A stretch of DNA of 64,000 nt. It comes from Symsagittifera roscoffensis. Lineage: Eukaryota > Xenacoelomorpha > Acoela > Convolutidae. The notes under the pieces were generated by a model. The model was not told where the DNA came from. It saw nothing but the letters and a program-made list of their open reading frames with translations, and did no database searches. Numbering within the stretch: the stretch's first letter is position 1; the number at the start of each line of letters is the position of its first letter. The stretch covers positions 25,431,821-25,495,820 of the forward strand of contig NC_087071.1 of the NCBI RefSeq assembly GCF_963678635.1. The letters run 5' to 3'. The position numbers and the translations under genes were made by a program. Positions 13,499 to 25,440 of the stretch are shown here, in pieces.

Positions 13499-15533
13499 TT
13501 TAAAATGCAGCTTGACCGTTTTTTTCTTTCGGCCAGCTTACGTTCTATTTGCAAAACTCCGGTTTGCCACTGTTAAGTAGACAAATATTTTGAAGCAATT
13601 TGATAATATGTACTCAAAAAATTTTTCATTCACAATTTTATTAGAAGCTAAGTTTTCCAATTCAAACTTATGTTTACTAAAGTGCTTTTTTAGTAATTTG
13701 AGCCTGAACAAAATTAAGTTTAACTTTTCCCAGAAAAAAAATCACCAAGACCTATATAAGAGTCTTTACTGTGTTCATGACTCTTAAAAAACAAAATGAC
13801 AAAAACTACCTAAAACAGGCAGTAAGAAACAAGATGAAAAAGAGGTGAGAACGACAGCAAAACGAAAAAACAATTAACTAATATATTTCCTTTTTTTAAT
13901 CTTCCAAACTCACCAGATATTACTTCTCTTAAGTATTATGATTTTCTCATTATATAATTTCCATTTTGATGATGGGTTAGTTTTTTTTGTAAGGGTTGGA
14001 GGCTATCTTGAAAAAAAGCTAACGCTCTTTTAGTCTCCCGACTCTTTGTGTTGTCCCTTTTTTCACTGTAGAAAATAAAAATTTCCTTCAATTTCCAATT
14101 TTCTTGTTGAAAAGCTGATTCAGTTTCCAAGTGGCATATTACCTTGTATCAATTTTCAAAAAAAAAAACAAACCACCAAGTAGAAAAATGGGCTTCAAAA
14201 TAATAAGATTCGCGCAAAAGCAAAATCGCACTTTTCCAGTCAGAGTATCATCTTTAATTTTTTTATGAACGGCAAAATTAATTTGAATTACATTTAACGC
14301 TATTATGATTTTTACATTGGTTTTCAGAATTCTTTTTTCTACACTGAGCTACAATAAATGAGTAGACATTTGATTTCAGCGTGCAAGTGAACGGTTTCTT
14401 TTTTCTGCACGTTTTGTCGTTTTCTCTGCATCTAACTAAGATGCAGGGTTGAATTTCGACACATGTTAGATATAACTATTTAAAATATTTAAAACTTGAT
14501 AAATTGTCTTTTAAAATTTATTTAACGTTGGTATTTGTGATTCCTAAGATGTTTTTCGCAAATTGATTGCCACTCAATTCAAACGTATAATGTTTTTGGC
14601 AGACATTTTTTGTTCAATCTTTTCAAAAGCGGCTTTTGCCTTACTTTCTTTCGGCTAGCTTTCTTTCTATTTGGTTTATGGTAGACATGTTTTATTTGAT
14701 TTTTTTTAAAATGCAGCTTGACCGTTTTTTTCTTTCGGCTAGCTTACGTTCTATTTGCAAAACTCCGGTTTGCCACTGTGTTAAGTAGACAAATTTTTGA
14801 AGCAATTTGATAATATGTACTCAAAAAATTTTTCATTCATTATTTTATTAGAAGCTAAGTTTTCCAATTCAAATTTATGTTTACAAAAGTGCTTCTTTAG
14901 ACCATAAGAAAACTATAAACTTTTAAAAAGGAAACTCTAGTAAAAAAACAAGCCTCCGAATTGCAAAACGCTAAAGCGTTTTCTTTCGTTTTCTACGTGA
15001 ACAAATATCAAGGCGGCAGATAATAGTATTTCAGTGTCTTGTTGTTTTACTTCGTTAAATCTCTAAAATGTTCCCTTGCTTTAAAGCAGATAAAAGGTAT
15101 TGTCACTCTTCAATTTTTCCTCGATGGGAGTCCTCAAATTCTACTAAATTGGTTTAGGAGGTGTATCCATTACCTCCTTCCCAGTATCTAGTGGATTTTC
15201 TTGATTTCGGAAGTTCTTGATTTCTTTTATAAGTTGTTTCTCAGATCTGAAATTCGTTGTTTCAGATCTTTGATCAAATATATAGAGATTCAGATTTGAA
15301 ATTTGGGTCTGAAATAGAAGTTTTCAGATCTGAAATAACCAAAAAAATTAAAGTTGAAATTAGATCTAAGAAATTTCTGGAGCAATTCTTGGAGCAGAAA
15401 TTACATCTGAGAATTTTTATAAAATCATAATGAACGCTTTTTCACCAAACAACTGAGTTTGCATTTTTGCTATTTTTTTTCCAAAATTCATTTATTTATG
15501 ATTAATTAGCTGTAAAAAAACTTCTAACTAAAT
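13499..15533. repeat. 2035-bp tandem duplication, unit 2
   Basis: Near-identical copy of 11464-13498. Its right edge, at CTTCTAACTAAA followed by TCCAAC, marks the return to single-copy sequence. No gene seen. Confidence 0.9.
14538..14900. repeat. Direct repeat R2, duplicated copy
   Basis: Same sequence as 12503-12865, present a third time because it lies inside the second 2035-bp unit. Confidence 0.75.
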
Positions 15534-16450
15534 CCAACTAAATATAAAGTTTTCATAAAATATGTTTCTTGTTCAATTATTCTGAAAAATTTTCAAAAAT
15601 TGTTAGAAGAAGTATATTTATGCGTTACTCATCATGCGCTAATCTTACAGTTTTGATATTCGTGCTGTACTCATGCATTTCAGGAAACTTATTTCAGCAG
15701 TCTCCGTTGGTAATTTTTGATTTGGAAGCTTTGGTACTTCTAAATTTTTTTGGTTGATTTTTCAAATTTCGAAATGCTTACGCGCCTGCCCAAAAACATC
15801 ATCAACCTAAAAATTTTCTCATATAAGAAAACAAGCAAGTGTCCAGACCTGAATTTCAATTTTTTTCATAGAATTCCAGGCGAGGTTCCTGGATGGCTCC
15901 TGCCAGGAAGTCCAGGATTCCCCTAGACACTTTAAGTTCATGGCGAGAAGAGCAAAGTTTTCGCCTGGCTATGTAACCCGGGTTTACAAAACTAACTTAA
16001 GAACAGAACTACAGACCAGAAAAAATCATGAAACACAAAATTTCAGATCCATAATTTAAATCTGAAAAAAAGATGTTCAGATCTGGAATATGATCTAAAA
16101 TAACCAGTTCTTAAAATATCCAAGCGTTATTTTAGCATTTCAGATCAGAATTGAAACATTTACTAGGTGTGCGTCTGTAAAGATCATCCTAAGGCTTGCA
16201 ACACACGAGAAACTAAATAAAATATCACTCCGCATCAAGAAACCTACTCCCACATTCTGACATTTTTTCTGAACAATTGGCTTTCGCCAATTTCAACCAA
16301 ATTTTATCCGATTATCTCAATTCTCCTTGTCAAATAACCGGGACACAAATTTAATCATGCCGCAAAATACATATGTTCTTCATTGGTCGAAAGTTCGATG
16401 CATTCAGATACGTCACTGCGCGTCATTTTGCAAATTTAGGGTATAAAAAT
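15534..16450. other. Intergenic DNA, no gene seen
   Basis: AT-rich single-copy-looking sequence. It holds an 8-bp inverted pair CCAGGCGA (15876-15883) and TCGCCTGG (15961-15968) around a small GC-richer island, and further CAGATCT-type motifs at 16040-16150. No coding region can be supported. Confidence 0.4.
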
Positions 16451-16880
16451 CAGGGGCGGATCTAGGATTTTCTCGAAGGTGGGGGCGGATTTTTAAAAAA
16501 ATTTTCGAAAATTTTGACGACCTTTTTTAGGTATACCAAATTGATTTTCTGAGCTCTCCTAAAGTACTATAAAGATGGTAGATACAGCAAAGTTTCTGCG
16601 CCGCAGGCAAATTTTTGAAAAAAAAAACAGGTCAAAAAAGCCGTTTTTGGACACTTTTTGGAAAACTTTGACAAAAAAATCGCGTTTTTTTTGGCGCGCG
16701 TCCCCCCCCCCCCTCAAAGTTAGTATAAGTTGGCGCCGAAGGCGATTTTAGAAAAATTTAGGGTCGGTCGGCCAAATATGGATTTCTTAAAAAGTACCAA
16801 AGGGGGGTTGAATCCCTGAGAGAGAGAACAAACGCCCCAATCCCCCCGCTCCTCCTGCCCCCCCCTTAAATCCGCCCCTG
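16451..16880. mobile_element. hAT-like MITE, copy 1 (430 bp)
   Basis: Starts CAGGGGCGGATCTAGGATTT and ends AAATCCGCCCCTG, so the two ends are inverted repeats opening with CAGGGGCGGAT. TIRs that open with CAG-G are typical of hAT elements. The inside is non-coding, with C-runs and A-runs. The 8-bp flanks (ATAAAAAT and GGTAAAAC) are similar but not identical, so the target duplication is only tentative. Two relatives lie at 17630 and 44035. Confidence 0.65.
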
Positions 16881-17629
16881 GGTAAAACTAACCTGATTAG
16901 ATTTCATTTTAGATCTTTTTTTCAGCTGAAAATTAACAGAACAGTTATAGTGGAGTTGATTAATAAGCTAAGATTAAACTTTCATTGAAAAGAAAGTCCA
17001 ACTGCTCCGAACAAGTTTATAACCAATTGACTGGAAGGTATATGCAACTCTCCCAGATCAAAGAAAACCAAGCGTGACTATACAAACTCAACTTGAATTT
17101 CCCTTTATCAAACTTGCCGAAGTCCGTTCCAATTTGGTTGATGTTTCCAACAAACAATAAACATTAATCCCACCAGAAACGCCGGACTAGTCTAGATTTA
17201 AACAAGAAACTAGATCTCAAATCCAGATTTTGTGGAGGTTTACCACTTGAAGTACCATTGAATTTTTCAAAGCGTATATCAAGCTTTTACTGTTCAACGT
17301 CAAACTTGCTAAATTCATGTGGCTTAAATGCAATTTACCGTTAGTATTATTATTAACTAAACATGCTTTTCAAGTAAAATGCACACTTAAATTTAGTCTG
17401 AAAAATCATTCTGCATTTAGAAAAACTTAAAATTATTAATGCCAGCAGAGAGATCAAATTAAAATATATTTTTTGCAGTTCTTGTAATGTTAGTATTATG
17501 TATTGAGGCAAAAAATGTTATGATTTATTTTTTTGAACAATTCCTATTGTGTGAGTTTCTTTATATTCGTTGTTGATTTTTTTCCACTGTGATCTGATGT
17601 CATTAGACTTGAAAACTGGCAAATAGAGA
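16881..17629. other. Intergenic DNA, no gene seen
   Basis: About 750 bases of AT-rich sequence without a supportable ORF, repeat or RNA gene. Confidence 0.35.
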
Positions 17630-17948
17630 AGATTTTTTGAGGGGATGGTCGAATCTCAAATGTTTTTTTTTTGAAATTTGTCGACCTTTTATAAGGTCGA
17701 GCAAATGGATTTTCCGAGCTATAAATACCTGATATAGCAAAAAATGGCCCTTATCGCAGTTTTTCTACCTCCGTCACCTAACTGTTTGCGCATTCCCCCG
17801 AACTAGTATATACTGGTGCCAATGGGGCGTTTAGAAATACTGTAGGCTGGGGTCAGTCAGGGTGACAAGAAAGTCGATGCTGAGAAGGGGATAGGGGTTG
17901 GTCCCCCCCCCGCCCTCTCCGCCCTCTCCGCCTCCTAAATTCGCTACA
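17630..17948. mobile_element. Degraded MITE of the same family, copy 2
   Basis: The internal string TTGTCGACCTTTTATAAGG, followed by GATTTTCCGAGCT, lines up with TTGACGACCTTTTTTAGG and GATTTTCTGAGCT of the first MITE, in the same orientation. It is followed by the same kind of C-rich tract and by CCTCCTAAATTCGC as the worn right end. Both TIRs are eroded, so the ends are approximate. Confidence 0.5.
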
Positions 17949-18258
17949 ACTTCCGGAACTATTCTTTTAATCTTAGGTTAACAACAAGTCGCGAATCAAA
18001 TCTAATAGAAACTAGTTTTCGAAATCAGACCACAGTAGAAAAATGGTAATATAAAAATGAACCTTTTTAACAGCGCAAAATGTTTCAAATAATTTGCTCT
18101 TTGGAAGCTACTTGCAACAAAATTATGTTTTCGACCATGCGGCTACAGCATTGGTTTAGGGGTGAAGAGTTGTGAATTGATTACGTCTTCCCCTCATCGA
18201 AAAGGTCACCATGAGCCTTGCTCTTTGCTTGAGTTTGAGGCAGCCAAAGGGGGACTCA
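17949..18258. other. Left flank of element E1
   Basis: About 310 bases of AT-rich sequence before the target duplication. No gene seen. Confidence 0.35.
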
Positions 18259-18262
18259 GTAC
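18259..18262. repeat. Target-site duplication GTAC (left)
   Basis: GTAC directly before the left LTR, matched by GTAC at 44013-44016 directly after the right LTR. Four-base duplications fit Ty3/Gypsy and retroviral integrases. The four bases are palindromic, so a chance match is possible but unlikely given the exact placement on both sides. Confidence 0.75.
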
Positions 18263-18672
18263 TGAGTTAAGTTTGAGGTTTAACTCACAGATTAATTTCG
18301 GATAGGGTACACCGTCTGCTCGTCACGCTATCTTATTTTCGGCCGGATAGATTCGTGCAACTTCTTATTCTAATACCGATCCTAATCTTACTCTTATATC
18401 TACTAGTCTCAGGGTGTTTAACTAGTCTCTGCTAGGCTCAACAGATCTAGAGTATACTGGCTTATTGCGATTGCTAAAGTTCTCTTGGAGAGGTAACTAA
18501 TTTCTAAGTTAAATTCAAATCTCTCTGGTGCTGAAATTACAAGTAATTTCAGCACTTACAAATAAGTGGGTTGTTAGTAAGATGGATCGTGATTGGTTAA
18601 TATTAAATAATTTATAGAGATAAACTATCCAATTTATAAACAAATAATAAATATAGTTTATATCTGGTTACA
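18263..18672 (-). repeat. 3' LTR of element E1
   Basis: 410 bp, TG...CA ends (TGAGTTAAG to TATCTGGTTACA on the plus strand). It pairs with 43605-44012. By eye the two differ at about 16 bases plus two small indels, roughly 4 %. It holds a perfect palindrome at 18528-18555 (arm GTGCTGAAATTAC, two-base centre). The element is read on the minus strand, so this is the downstream LTR. Confidence 0.9.
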
Positions 18673-18690
18673 CCCATCCGGGGTTTACAT
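18673..18690 (-). promoter_or_regulatory. Possible polypurine tract of E1
   Basis: On the minus strand the bases just upstream of the 3' LTR read ACCCCGGATGGG, a short and imperfect purine run where plus-strand priming is expected. Position fits, composition is weak. Confidence 0.35.
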
Positions 18691-19829
18691 AGTTTTGAAT
18701 CTTAGATCTTCTATCTGTAATGAAGGATGGATGTTGGTCGTTGTTGTTTGGCGAGCATCATTTCCTGTTTTGTTTTTGAAGAAGAAAGCTCCAAGAAGTT
18801 GGAGTCATCGATAGGAAGTTGTTAGTTATCGTTTGACAAAGACTATGACTGTCATTGAAATCAATCTGATTTCAAGTTGGTTTGCTATGATCGTCTGTTC
18901 TTGATTGGTTGCGGAGAACTGTGTTTCGATCTGGTTTGGGAATGGCGTGAAGATCGTGTTTGGAGGGGATGCCCTGTAACTCGGATCTGTACGTATACTT
19001 GAACATCGAGATGGTCATTGGTCTGATTCTTTGGTCTGAACTTTTGTGTTATATTATTTTTTGTTTTCCTTTTGTTTCGTTGGTTGTGTCCTTTTCTCAA
19101 AAATCAAATTGTTTGTGGTTTGGATTTGTCTTGCGACTTTTTGGTGTTTTATTGTTTCTTTTTTATTCTTGGTAAAAGTCTTCAAAAGAATAATTTATCC
19201 AGTTTTAAGCTGGTTTAATCCGCTTTGGGTACCGTGGGTTTTCTTTTCTTAGTCATGCTGTTAGTTTATGGTTTATGGTGTTTAGTAAGCTGCGTTGGTT
19301 AGTTTGGTTATTATATAATTCCATTCCAACCGGGTTAAAGGAAAAGTGGAAACTTGTTATTGCTTGTTTGAGTTGTTGTTAGTGCAAACTTAAAACTTGA
19401 ATTCATTATTTTAAACAATTCTTCGTGGGCGAGCTGTGCGATTGTGGACAGAATTTCTGTGCGTTTAAACAGAAGTTATAGAAAAGGTTAGTACTGCATT
19501 TCATTTGTATGAATTTACTGCTTTTAAGGTGAAATTTTACTGCTTTTGGGGTTGAAAGGTAATTTATTTTCATAGTATTTTAAATTTACTACATTTGGGG
19601 GAATAATTTAGAAATGAATTTACTACTCTGAATTCACTTTTACTGCATCATGTAGTGCTGTTGGTTTCATAGTGTTTGAAATGGAAAACAGAGTTTATAT
19701 TTTTATTTGTGTTTTCTTTTTTGAAGGTGATCATGATGTGAAGGCCAAAGAGAATACAAATTACTGAATAAAATGGTTAGTTCAATTTTGAATTAGTTAG
19801 TTTGAAAATCATTAAATTCATAAATACCT
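18691..19829 (-). other. 3' untranslated region of E1
   Basis: About 1.1 kb between the last ORF and the 3' LTR. Short readings on either strand (for example 71 codons at 18885-19100) look like chance. TACTGCTTTT-type strings recur between 19490 and 19640. No gene seen. Confidence 0.4.
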
Positions 19830-21632
19830 TTAGTTATCTTGGAAAAATTCGTGTGGGAAAATGTCGTGAATAGCGTCTGAGGTAGTTAGTAGTTTTGCTA
19901 GTATGCGTATTATGTTTTTAGTTTGCAACAGTGGCCAAAGCAATTGCAGTGTTTTGATGGTTTTTAGTTCTTTGGTGCCTACTGCAAATTCATGAGGTGT
20001 GTTCTGGATTAGATTATAAATTTTGTGATTATATTTAGTGTTATGAATGAATTCTAAAATGGGTACTTCTATGGGTTGAATATATTCATGCGGAATGATC
20101 AGAGGCCGGGATTCTTCGTCCTTGAAGGTTTTCGTGAGGGGACAAAAAATATACATTTGAGTGATGGGATCATAATTTTGGAGGATGTCTTGGAAGTTAG
20201 TGTTTTTAATGCAATACGTGAAGTTTAGAAAAAATGGCAAGCTGTGTTTGGAATTAATGAACTGCAATCTGTGGTGGCGTTGGCGTGATGGTATGTGTAA
20301 ATGAAAATGATTTTGGATAAAGCGATAGTAAGTATAAGTATGTGTTTGCTTAGTTCTCAACATGATGTCGTGTGAGCAATGCAAGTCGCGTTCTTTTGGT
20401 GTCAGGAAGTGAAAAGTTAGTGAAAATGTTTGAAATTTCTTGTGAAATGATTCATATGCTTGGATGTCTGATAGTGCTTCTGAAATAATGTGATCATGCT
20501 TTTTATCTAGTATGTTAAGTGTGAATATGTATGATGATTTAATAAAAAACTTTTCCGTGATTTGTGGATTTGCAAATTTATCGTCATCAAGAAATTGGTA
20601 TTGATTAGATCTGATGATGTTATGATCGTAATATTCAAATGAATAGTCGTTAGCGCGGGGTGCAGTGAATGTTTTTAGTAATTTTTTATATCCTACGTAT
20701 GTAAATTGACGTGGAGTGAGTGCTGTGGTTAATCTGAATAATTCGTCTTTATTCCTTTCAATATCGATAGTGGTGTTATAGAGTGGTAGCGTAAGGGGAT
20801 TAGTGAAATTATAATAAGCTTTCCAATGAAGTGTGGGTATTAATACATGTTCATCTACAAAATGACGTGGTTCAGGGTTAGAGTCAGATTGATTTAGTGT
20901 ATATTGGGGAAATAAAGGTAGTGTTATTTGAAGAAAATTCGTAGAATTGGTGTGGTCTGGATGATTGATATATTCTCGGGCGGTTCCGGGTTTGGATGGG
21001 AATGGATGATTGGGGAATTTACGTTTAAAGGTTCTATAAGCACGGTTAGTACTGTTGGATGATTCTGTGGAAGTGGATGAATGAGCTAGTGATGGAGTTT
21101 AATCTGAAATTGGTGTGGGTGTTGGTGGATTTGATGATGTTATTGTTGATGATAGTTGGTGAATAGTGAGGGTGTGGGGAGATAGCAATTGTTCTTGGAG
21201 TGTTATAAAATTATCTAGTTCTTCGAAAAGTTGGATACTATCAGGGGAGTTGTTGGTGGAGCGTTCATTATTGAATGGGGAGTATGTTGGGGTTACTTGA
21301 GAATGAGTGTAGGGAGATGTATGTTGGCTATGGGATTGTATAGGTCGGAAAGGGGGTTTTGAGAAGGTAGTTGAGCTGGTCGGGGTATGTGTAGAAAGGG
21401 ATGGTTCTGAATCGGCGAATTCGTCGGGGGTCTCAATATCAGAATTATTGAATTGTGAAATTGTTGTATAAATTGTGATATCTGAGTTAGTGTCAGAATT
21501 CATGCCGGATGATGTGTTAGCTTGTGGTGAATCAGGTGGCGGAAAAGCAAAAAGTGGGATAATAGGGAGTGGATTTTGGAGGTTGGCAGGGTGGGAGTTT
21601 GATCGTTGGAGTGATCCAACTTGTCTGCTCAT
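19830..21632 (-). pseudogene. Unknown ~600-codon ORF downstream of env (ORF3)
   Basis: ATG at 21632 opens 177 codons to a TAA at 21099-21101; the same frame then runs on for another 422 codons to a stop at 19830-19832, so one nonsense codon separates two halves of a ~600-codon frame. The first ~180 residues are rich in Ser, Thr, Pro and Asn (FAFPPPDSPQANTSSG) and look disordered. The second part looks folded: mixed aromatic and charged residues, blocks such as PTLHWKAYYNFTNPLTLPLY and FAVGTKELKTIKTLQLLWPL. I see no transmembrane helix, zinc finger or catalytic motif. The start overlaps the env tail (frame to 21532), as accessory retroviral genes often do. Typical Ty3/Gypsy elements end at integrase or env, so this is extra capacity. 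Function unknown. Confidence 0.6.
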
Positions 21633-24183
21633 CGTGGGCTAAAAAAAAAGGATTATTTTGAGACTGAAAAGTGGTGGTATGGGGCTGTTCAATGATTTGT
21701 TCGTATGTATCGTCAGTTGAAGGTTGTTGTGTCACTATGTGTTGGATGGGGCTTTGTATGTGGCTGGGTCTTATGTTTAGGGGGTTTGTGATTGCTAAGT
21801 GTCGAAAATTTTGTGAGACTAAAGATAAGGGATGATTTTTTGGCAAATGGGCTGCCGTAGGCAATGCGTTTGTATTATTATTTGAGTCATTGTAGGTGTT
21901 GGAATTTGTTGATAGTTTTGTATTGTATTCTTTAATTTGTGCATCTAGGAGTATTTTATTTATTGATGATGAGAATATTCCAAAAAATCCTGCAAATAAT
22001 ATGCGTCTACGCTGGCTCGTCTGTTTACTTGTGTATGTATTGCGCATGTGTTATAGATTCCTTTTAGTAATGAGAAAAGAAATCCAATAAAATTAAACAT
22101 TGCGTATAAGATAGTCAATCTTTCTAAGATATAATATGGCCATCCTAGAAAGGCTAAAACTTCGTTTTTCAGATTTATAAAACTAAAAATATTGATTGGT
22201 GATATATCTTGTGGTCGATATTTTTCACCGTTTAAATACATGTAATCTTTGATGTCTTTAAAATAAACGCTGTAATCTTGTGCGTAAATATCTGAAAATC
22301 CTGCTGTTTCTGCGAGTTTTCGTAAGTTTTGGTCTATTGATAGTCGCTGTATAGTGTCCATTTGTGTTAGTTGTTCTTGAAACTGTTGTGTTCTAATGTG
22401 ATGTTGTATATCGGATTTAGAATATATACCGATTGATTGTAAATCGATTTTTGGGTTGCGAGCAATAGCTCGAATGCTTTCTGGTGAAAACGTTTTAGTG
22501 GCTGCATGAGTGTAGGGTATGGTGTAAGTAGGTAGTATTTATCTTCGTCAGGGTTTAATTGTACGACGTTGTGGCTATTTTCTGATCTAAATGGGACTGC
22601 GGTATCCCAAAAATATGTTCGTCTTGAAAGTGTATCAACAAAATGTACTTTATTTTTGTAGAATGTGGGGATTATTTTTTAACAACGTTTGTCTTCGAAA
22701 ACATATAGTGGTGATACTTTTTTGGTGCAAGTACAAAACCATAAAATGTTTCCTTCATAGTCAAGGAAATTTGATCTATTTCTTGATAACAAATATCCTG
22801 CGTATGGTATTTTGAGTACTGCTAATGCGAGTGAATGTAGAATTTGTGTTCTTTCTAATTCGCATAGTTGATGGAGTGTTTCTAATTCAGAAAATCACAT
22901 TTCTTGGAAAATTCTACTAATTGTGTAGTCTAATTTCATATCAAAGTGAATGTCATAATGTATTGCGCCAAAATAGGTATTGTTCATTAATGATAGTTCC
23001 TGTAAACGTGTGCTTTCACTGTTGTATGGTTCTAGTCTTCCACCAGGATTTCCTGCGTTTTTGCGGAGGTTCACTGGGATGTATGATGTATCTTCGTTTT
23101 TTAGGTGATGTGTTGCATGGGGGTCAAATTTTATTTTTCCGGTGGTCATGTCGAAACCTTTGTCGTATTCAACAAGTATTTCGGAGTATTGTGTTTTAAA
23201 AAGTGGGTTTTTGTATTTACATGCAAATTCTGTTTCGTGAAATATTTGAAAACGTGTCAATTTGTTTTCTATTTTATGGATGTTTCTAAAGCTAGTACTT
23301 AGTCTTTCAATTGGGTTTACTTTTTCAAATGGGATTGATTCAATAAAATATTTTTGGTGAAATCTAATCATTCTAGCGTGTATATTTGCAACTTGGAAAA
23401 CTGTGCAGGTTTCTTCAGGAAACCATACTATGGTTGCTTTTGTGCGTGTTGTAGGATCGCAATATCCTTGGTCATTTTTGCAAGGAAGTCTAATGCCTTG
23501 GTAAAGGATTGTGTCGTCTTTTAAATCTCGTGTTAGTTGTACTTTTTCAAGTTGTACTTTCCAATCAAAAAACATTATTTCTTGATATCCTTTATTTTTT
23601 GTATCTGCTTTGCAATTTGAGGATCATTGATACCTATGTGTGGTATCCAGTCAGTGTTTATCATGTAGCTCGTATATTAGTCTTCCGTGTGTTCCACGAA
23701 AGGGAAAATTTCTTGTCTAGTCTAATGTGACCTTGGTGTTTTTCAAGTTCTGCTTGATGTGCTGAGTCTGGGAAAACTTGAAAATTTACAAGTTTTCTAT
23801 TCGTTCCGTCGTTTTGTGTTAAGTTTAATCGTCTAAGTTCATTCTTACAATCTTGAGGGTTAGTTAAGATGTAGTAATCTTTCTATATTACTCTGATAGA
23901 AAGATTCGTGTTCTAGTCTTTTTTTTCGTTTGAGACTTGCGAGCAATGTACTTTCTTTTCGGAAAATGTTGCTATAAACTTGTATCCTGTTAAGGTTGTT
24001 GCTCGGGCTTTTGAGTATAGTGTTGCTGATACATTTGTGCATTCTATAGCTTATGGTTCTGATTCGCATTGTGTTACTTGGCTTATAGCGTATTTGTGTA
24101 GTGTTTTTTGTTCGTTTTCTTCACAATCATAGTGTGTTACTAATGAATCCTGAGGTCCTGTACGAGGGGATAGATTTGTATGT
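21533..24183 (-). pseudogene. env-like glycoprotein gene, copy B
   Basis: It sits downstream of integrase, where env lies in retroviruses and errantivirus-like elements. Readable pieces on the minus strand, in order: a Cys-bearing segment near 23920-24180; one near 23660-23860; 226 open codons at 22895-23575 with several Cys, including CKNDQGYC and FPEETCTVF; a segment at 21960-22361 with the hydrophobic run LTILYAMFNFIGFLFSLLKG; then, in another frame, RRILFAGFFGIFSSSIN and an Asn/Thr/Pro-rich tail to 21532. Two hydrophobic stretches near the end suggest a membrane anchor. Pieces sit in different frames, with breaks mostly in T- or A-runs. Role if intact: entry/fusion glycoprotein. I cannot assign it to a named env family; the evidence is position, Cys pattern and membrane segments. 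Confidence 0.55.
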
Positions 24184-24214
24184 TGTTCGGAAAAATTTAG
24201 AAAAAAAATGAGTT

Positions 24215-25440
24215 GGAACGTAAATATCTTTCAAATATACATGTGTATAATAATCCGGAGTATGGGTTATAAAATGTGATATATCCAATTGTGATTTTAG
24301 TGTATCTATCGTTTTTATATATTACTTCAGTTGTTATAAATGGAGGAGGTAGTGATTGAGCTGTTATGTTTGGTGGCCTTAGGGGAAAAGGGTGTTGAAC
24401 AATATTATTAAGTTTGACTGTGATTTCAAAATTTAATTGAAGACTGTTTTGTTGAAGTATTTGAATGTTATGCTCTCGGATATCTTCGTGGATATCTTGT
24501 CTATATTGTAATCTATTAAGTGCCCAACTATGGAGTCGGTTTCTTTCTTGATGTTGTCCAAATAGTGGGGGAGGTGCTACGAAAGTAGTCCAATCTAATC
24601 GTAAAGGGATATTTATATTTGACGATGATTGTTCTCGGTATTTAGCGTCGAGATTGTTTGGAAAATTTAAAGGGAAAAGTGTTGATGAGGCTTGACTTAT
24701 TGATGGTATTGACGGAAGTGAGAGTGTTTCTGGTAATGATGATAATGTTGTATCAGAAGAAACATCTATTGGTTCATTTACTATGTTCGGTTCATCTTGT
24801 GTATATGAGTGTGTTGTCCAATATGGTGGTCTTTCTGTGGTGTCTGGCAGATTAAAAGGGTTTTCTCGGATTTGTTGTGATGTGGGGTTGAACTTAGGTA
24901 GTCTGAGGGTATATTTGAGATGCTTTGTTGTGAAAGAAGTGTGGGAGTTTCTGGTAGTGTACTGCTGGAAAGTTCTGAGGTAGTTGGTGTTGGTGATTAA
25001 AATGAACTATTGGGGTTTGAAAATTTCTATTTCTTCGCGGATGTATAATTTGATTTTGGCTAATATGTCTGACTCGATTGAGGTCTTGTTTCAAGGTGGG
25101 GTATAAATTTTATGTTGGTTCCTTTAAAGATGCTTGTCGACGAACTGGTTCTAGTGGTTCTGATAAGCGTGGGTGTCGTTCTTCAAAGGTGTATGGGTTG
25201 TCTTGAAAAGAAATGCGTGTTGATGTTTGAGGATTGTTTGTAGTTGTAGCAGTTAATGGACTTTCTTTGGATGTGGTTGGTGGGGGCTGGTTTGGTGGTG
25301 GTTGATTAGCAATTTTGGAAAATTATCTGAATTTTATTTTTTTTTGGAAAATTTGTGTTTATTATAATATTCTTCAATAAAGAGTATCAAGAGGATGGTT
25401 GCTAGGGCAAATGTGACTATTGTACCCTATTGTATTCGTA
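24215..25440 (-). pseudogene. Membrane/proline-rich ORF upstream of env, copy B
   Basis: Read on the minus strand. It starts with a hydrophobic helix (TIVTFALATILLILFIEEYY, about 25355-25420) and a Lys-rich tail, then changes frame at an A-run into an Asn/Pro/Thr-rich stretch (NQPPPNQPPPTTSKESPLT). A TAA near 25101 and a further frame change follow, and finally about 240 open codons (24215-24925) without ATG, containing WTTFVAPPPLFGQHQERNR. The last frame could run into the env gene through a T-run near 24215. It may be a long env leader or a separate accessory protein; no family recognised. Confidence 0.45.

Noticed and set aside
18885-19252. Overlapping 68-71-codon readings on both strands in the E1 3' region
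   Set aside because: Mutual shadows in AT-rich DNA; none has a recognisable motif.
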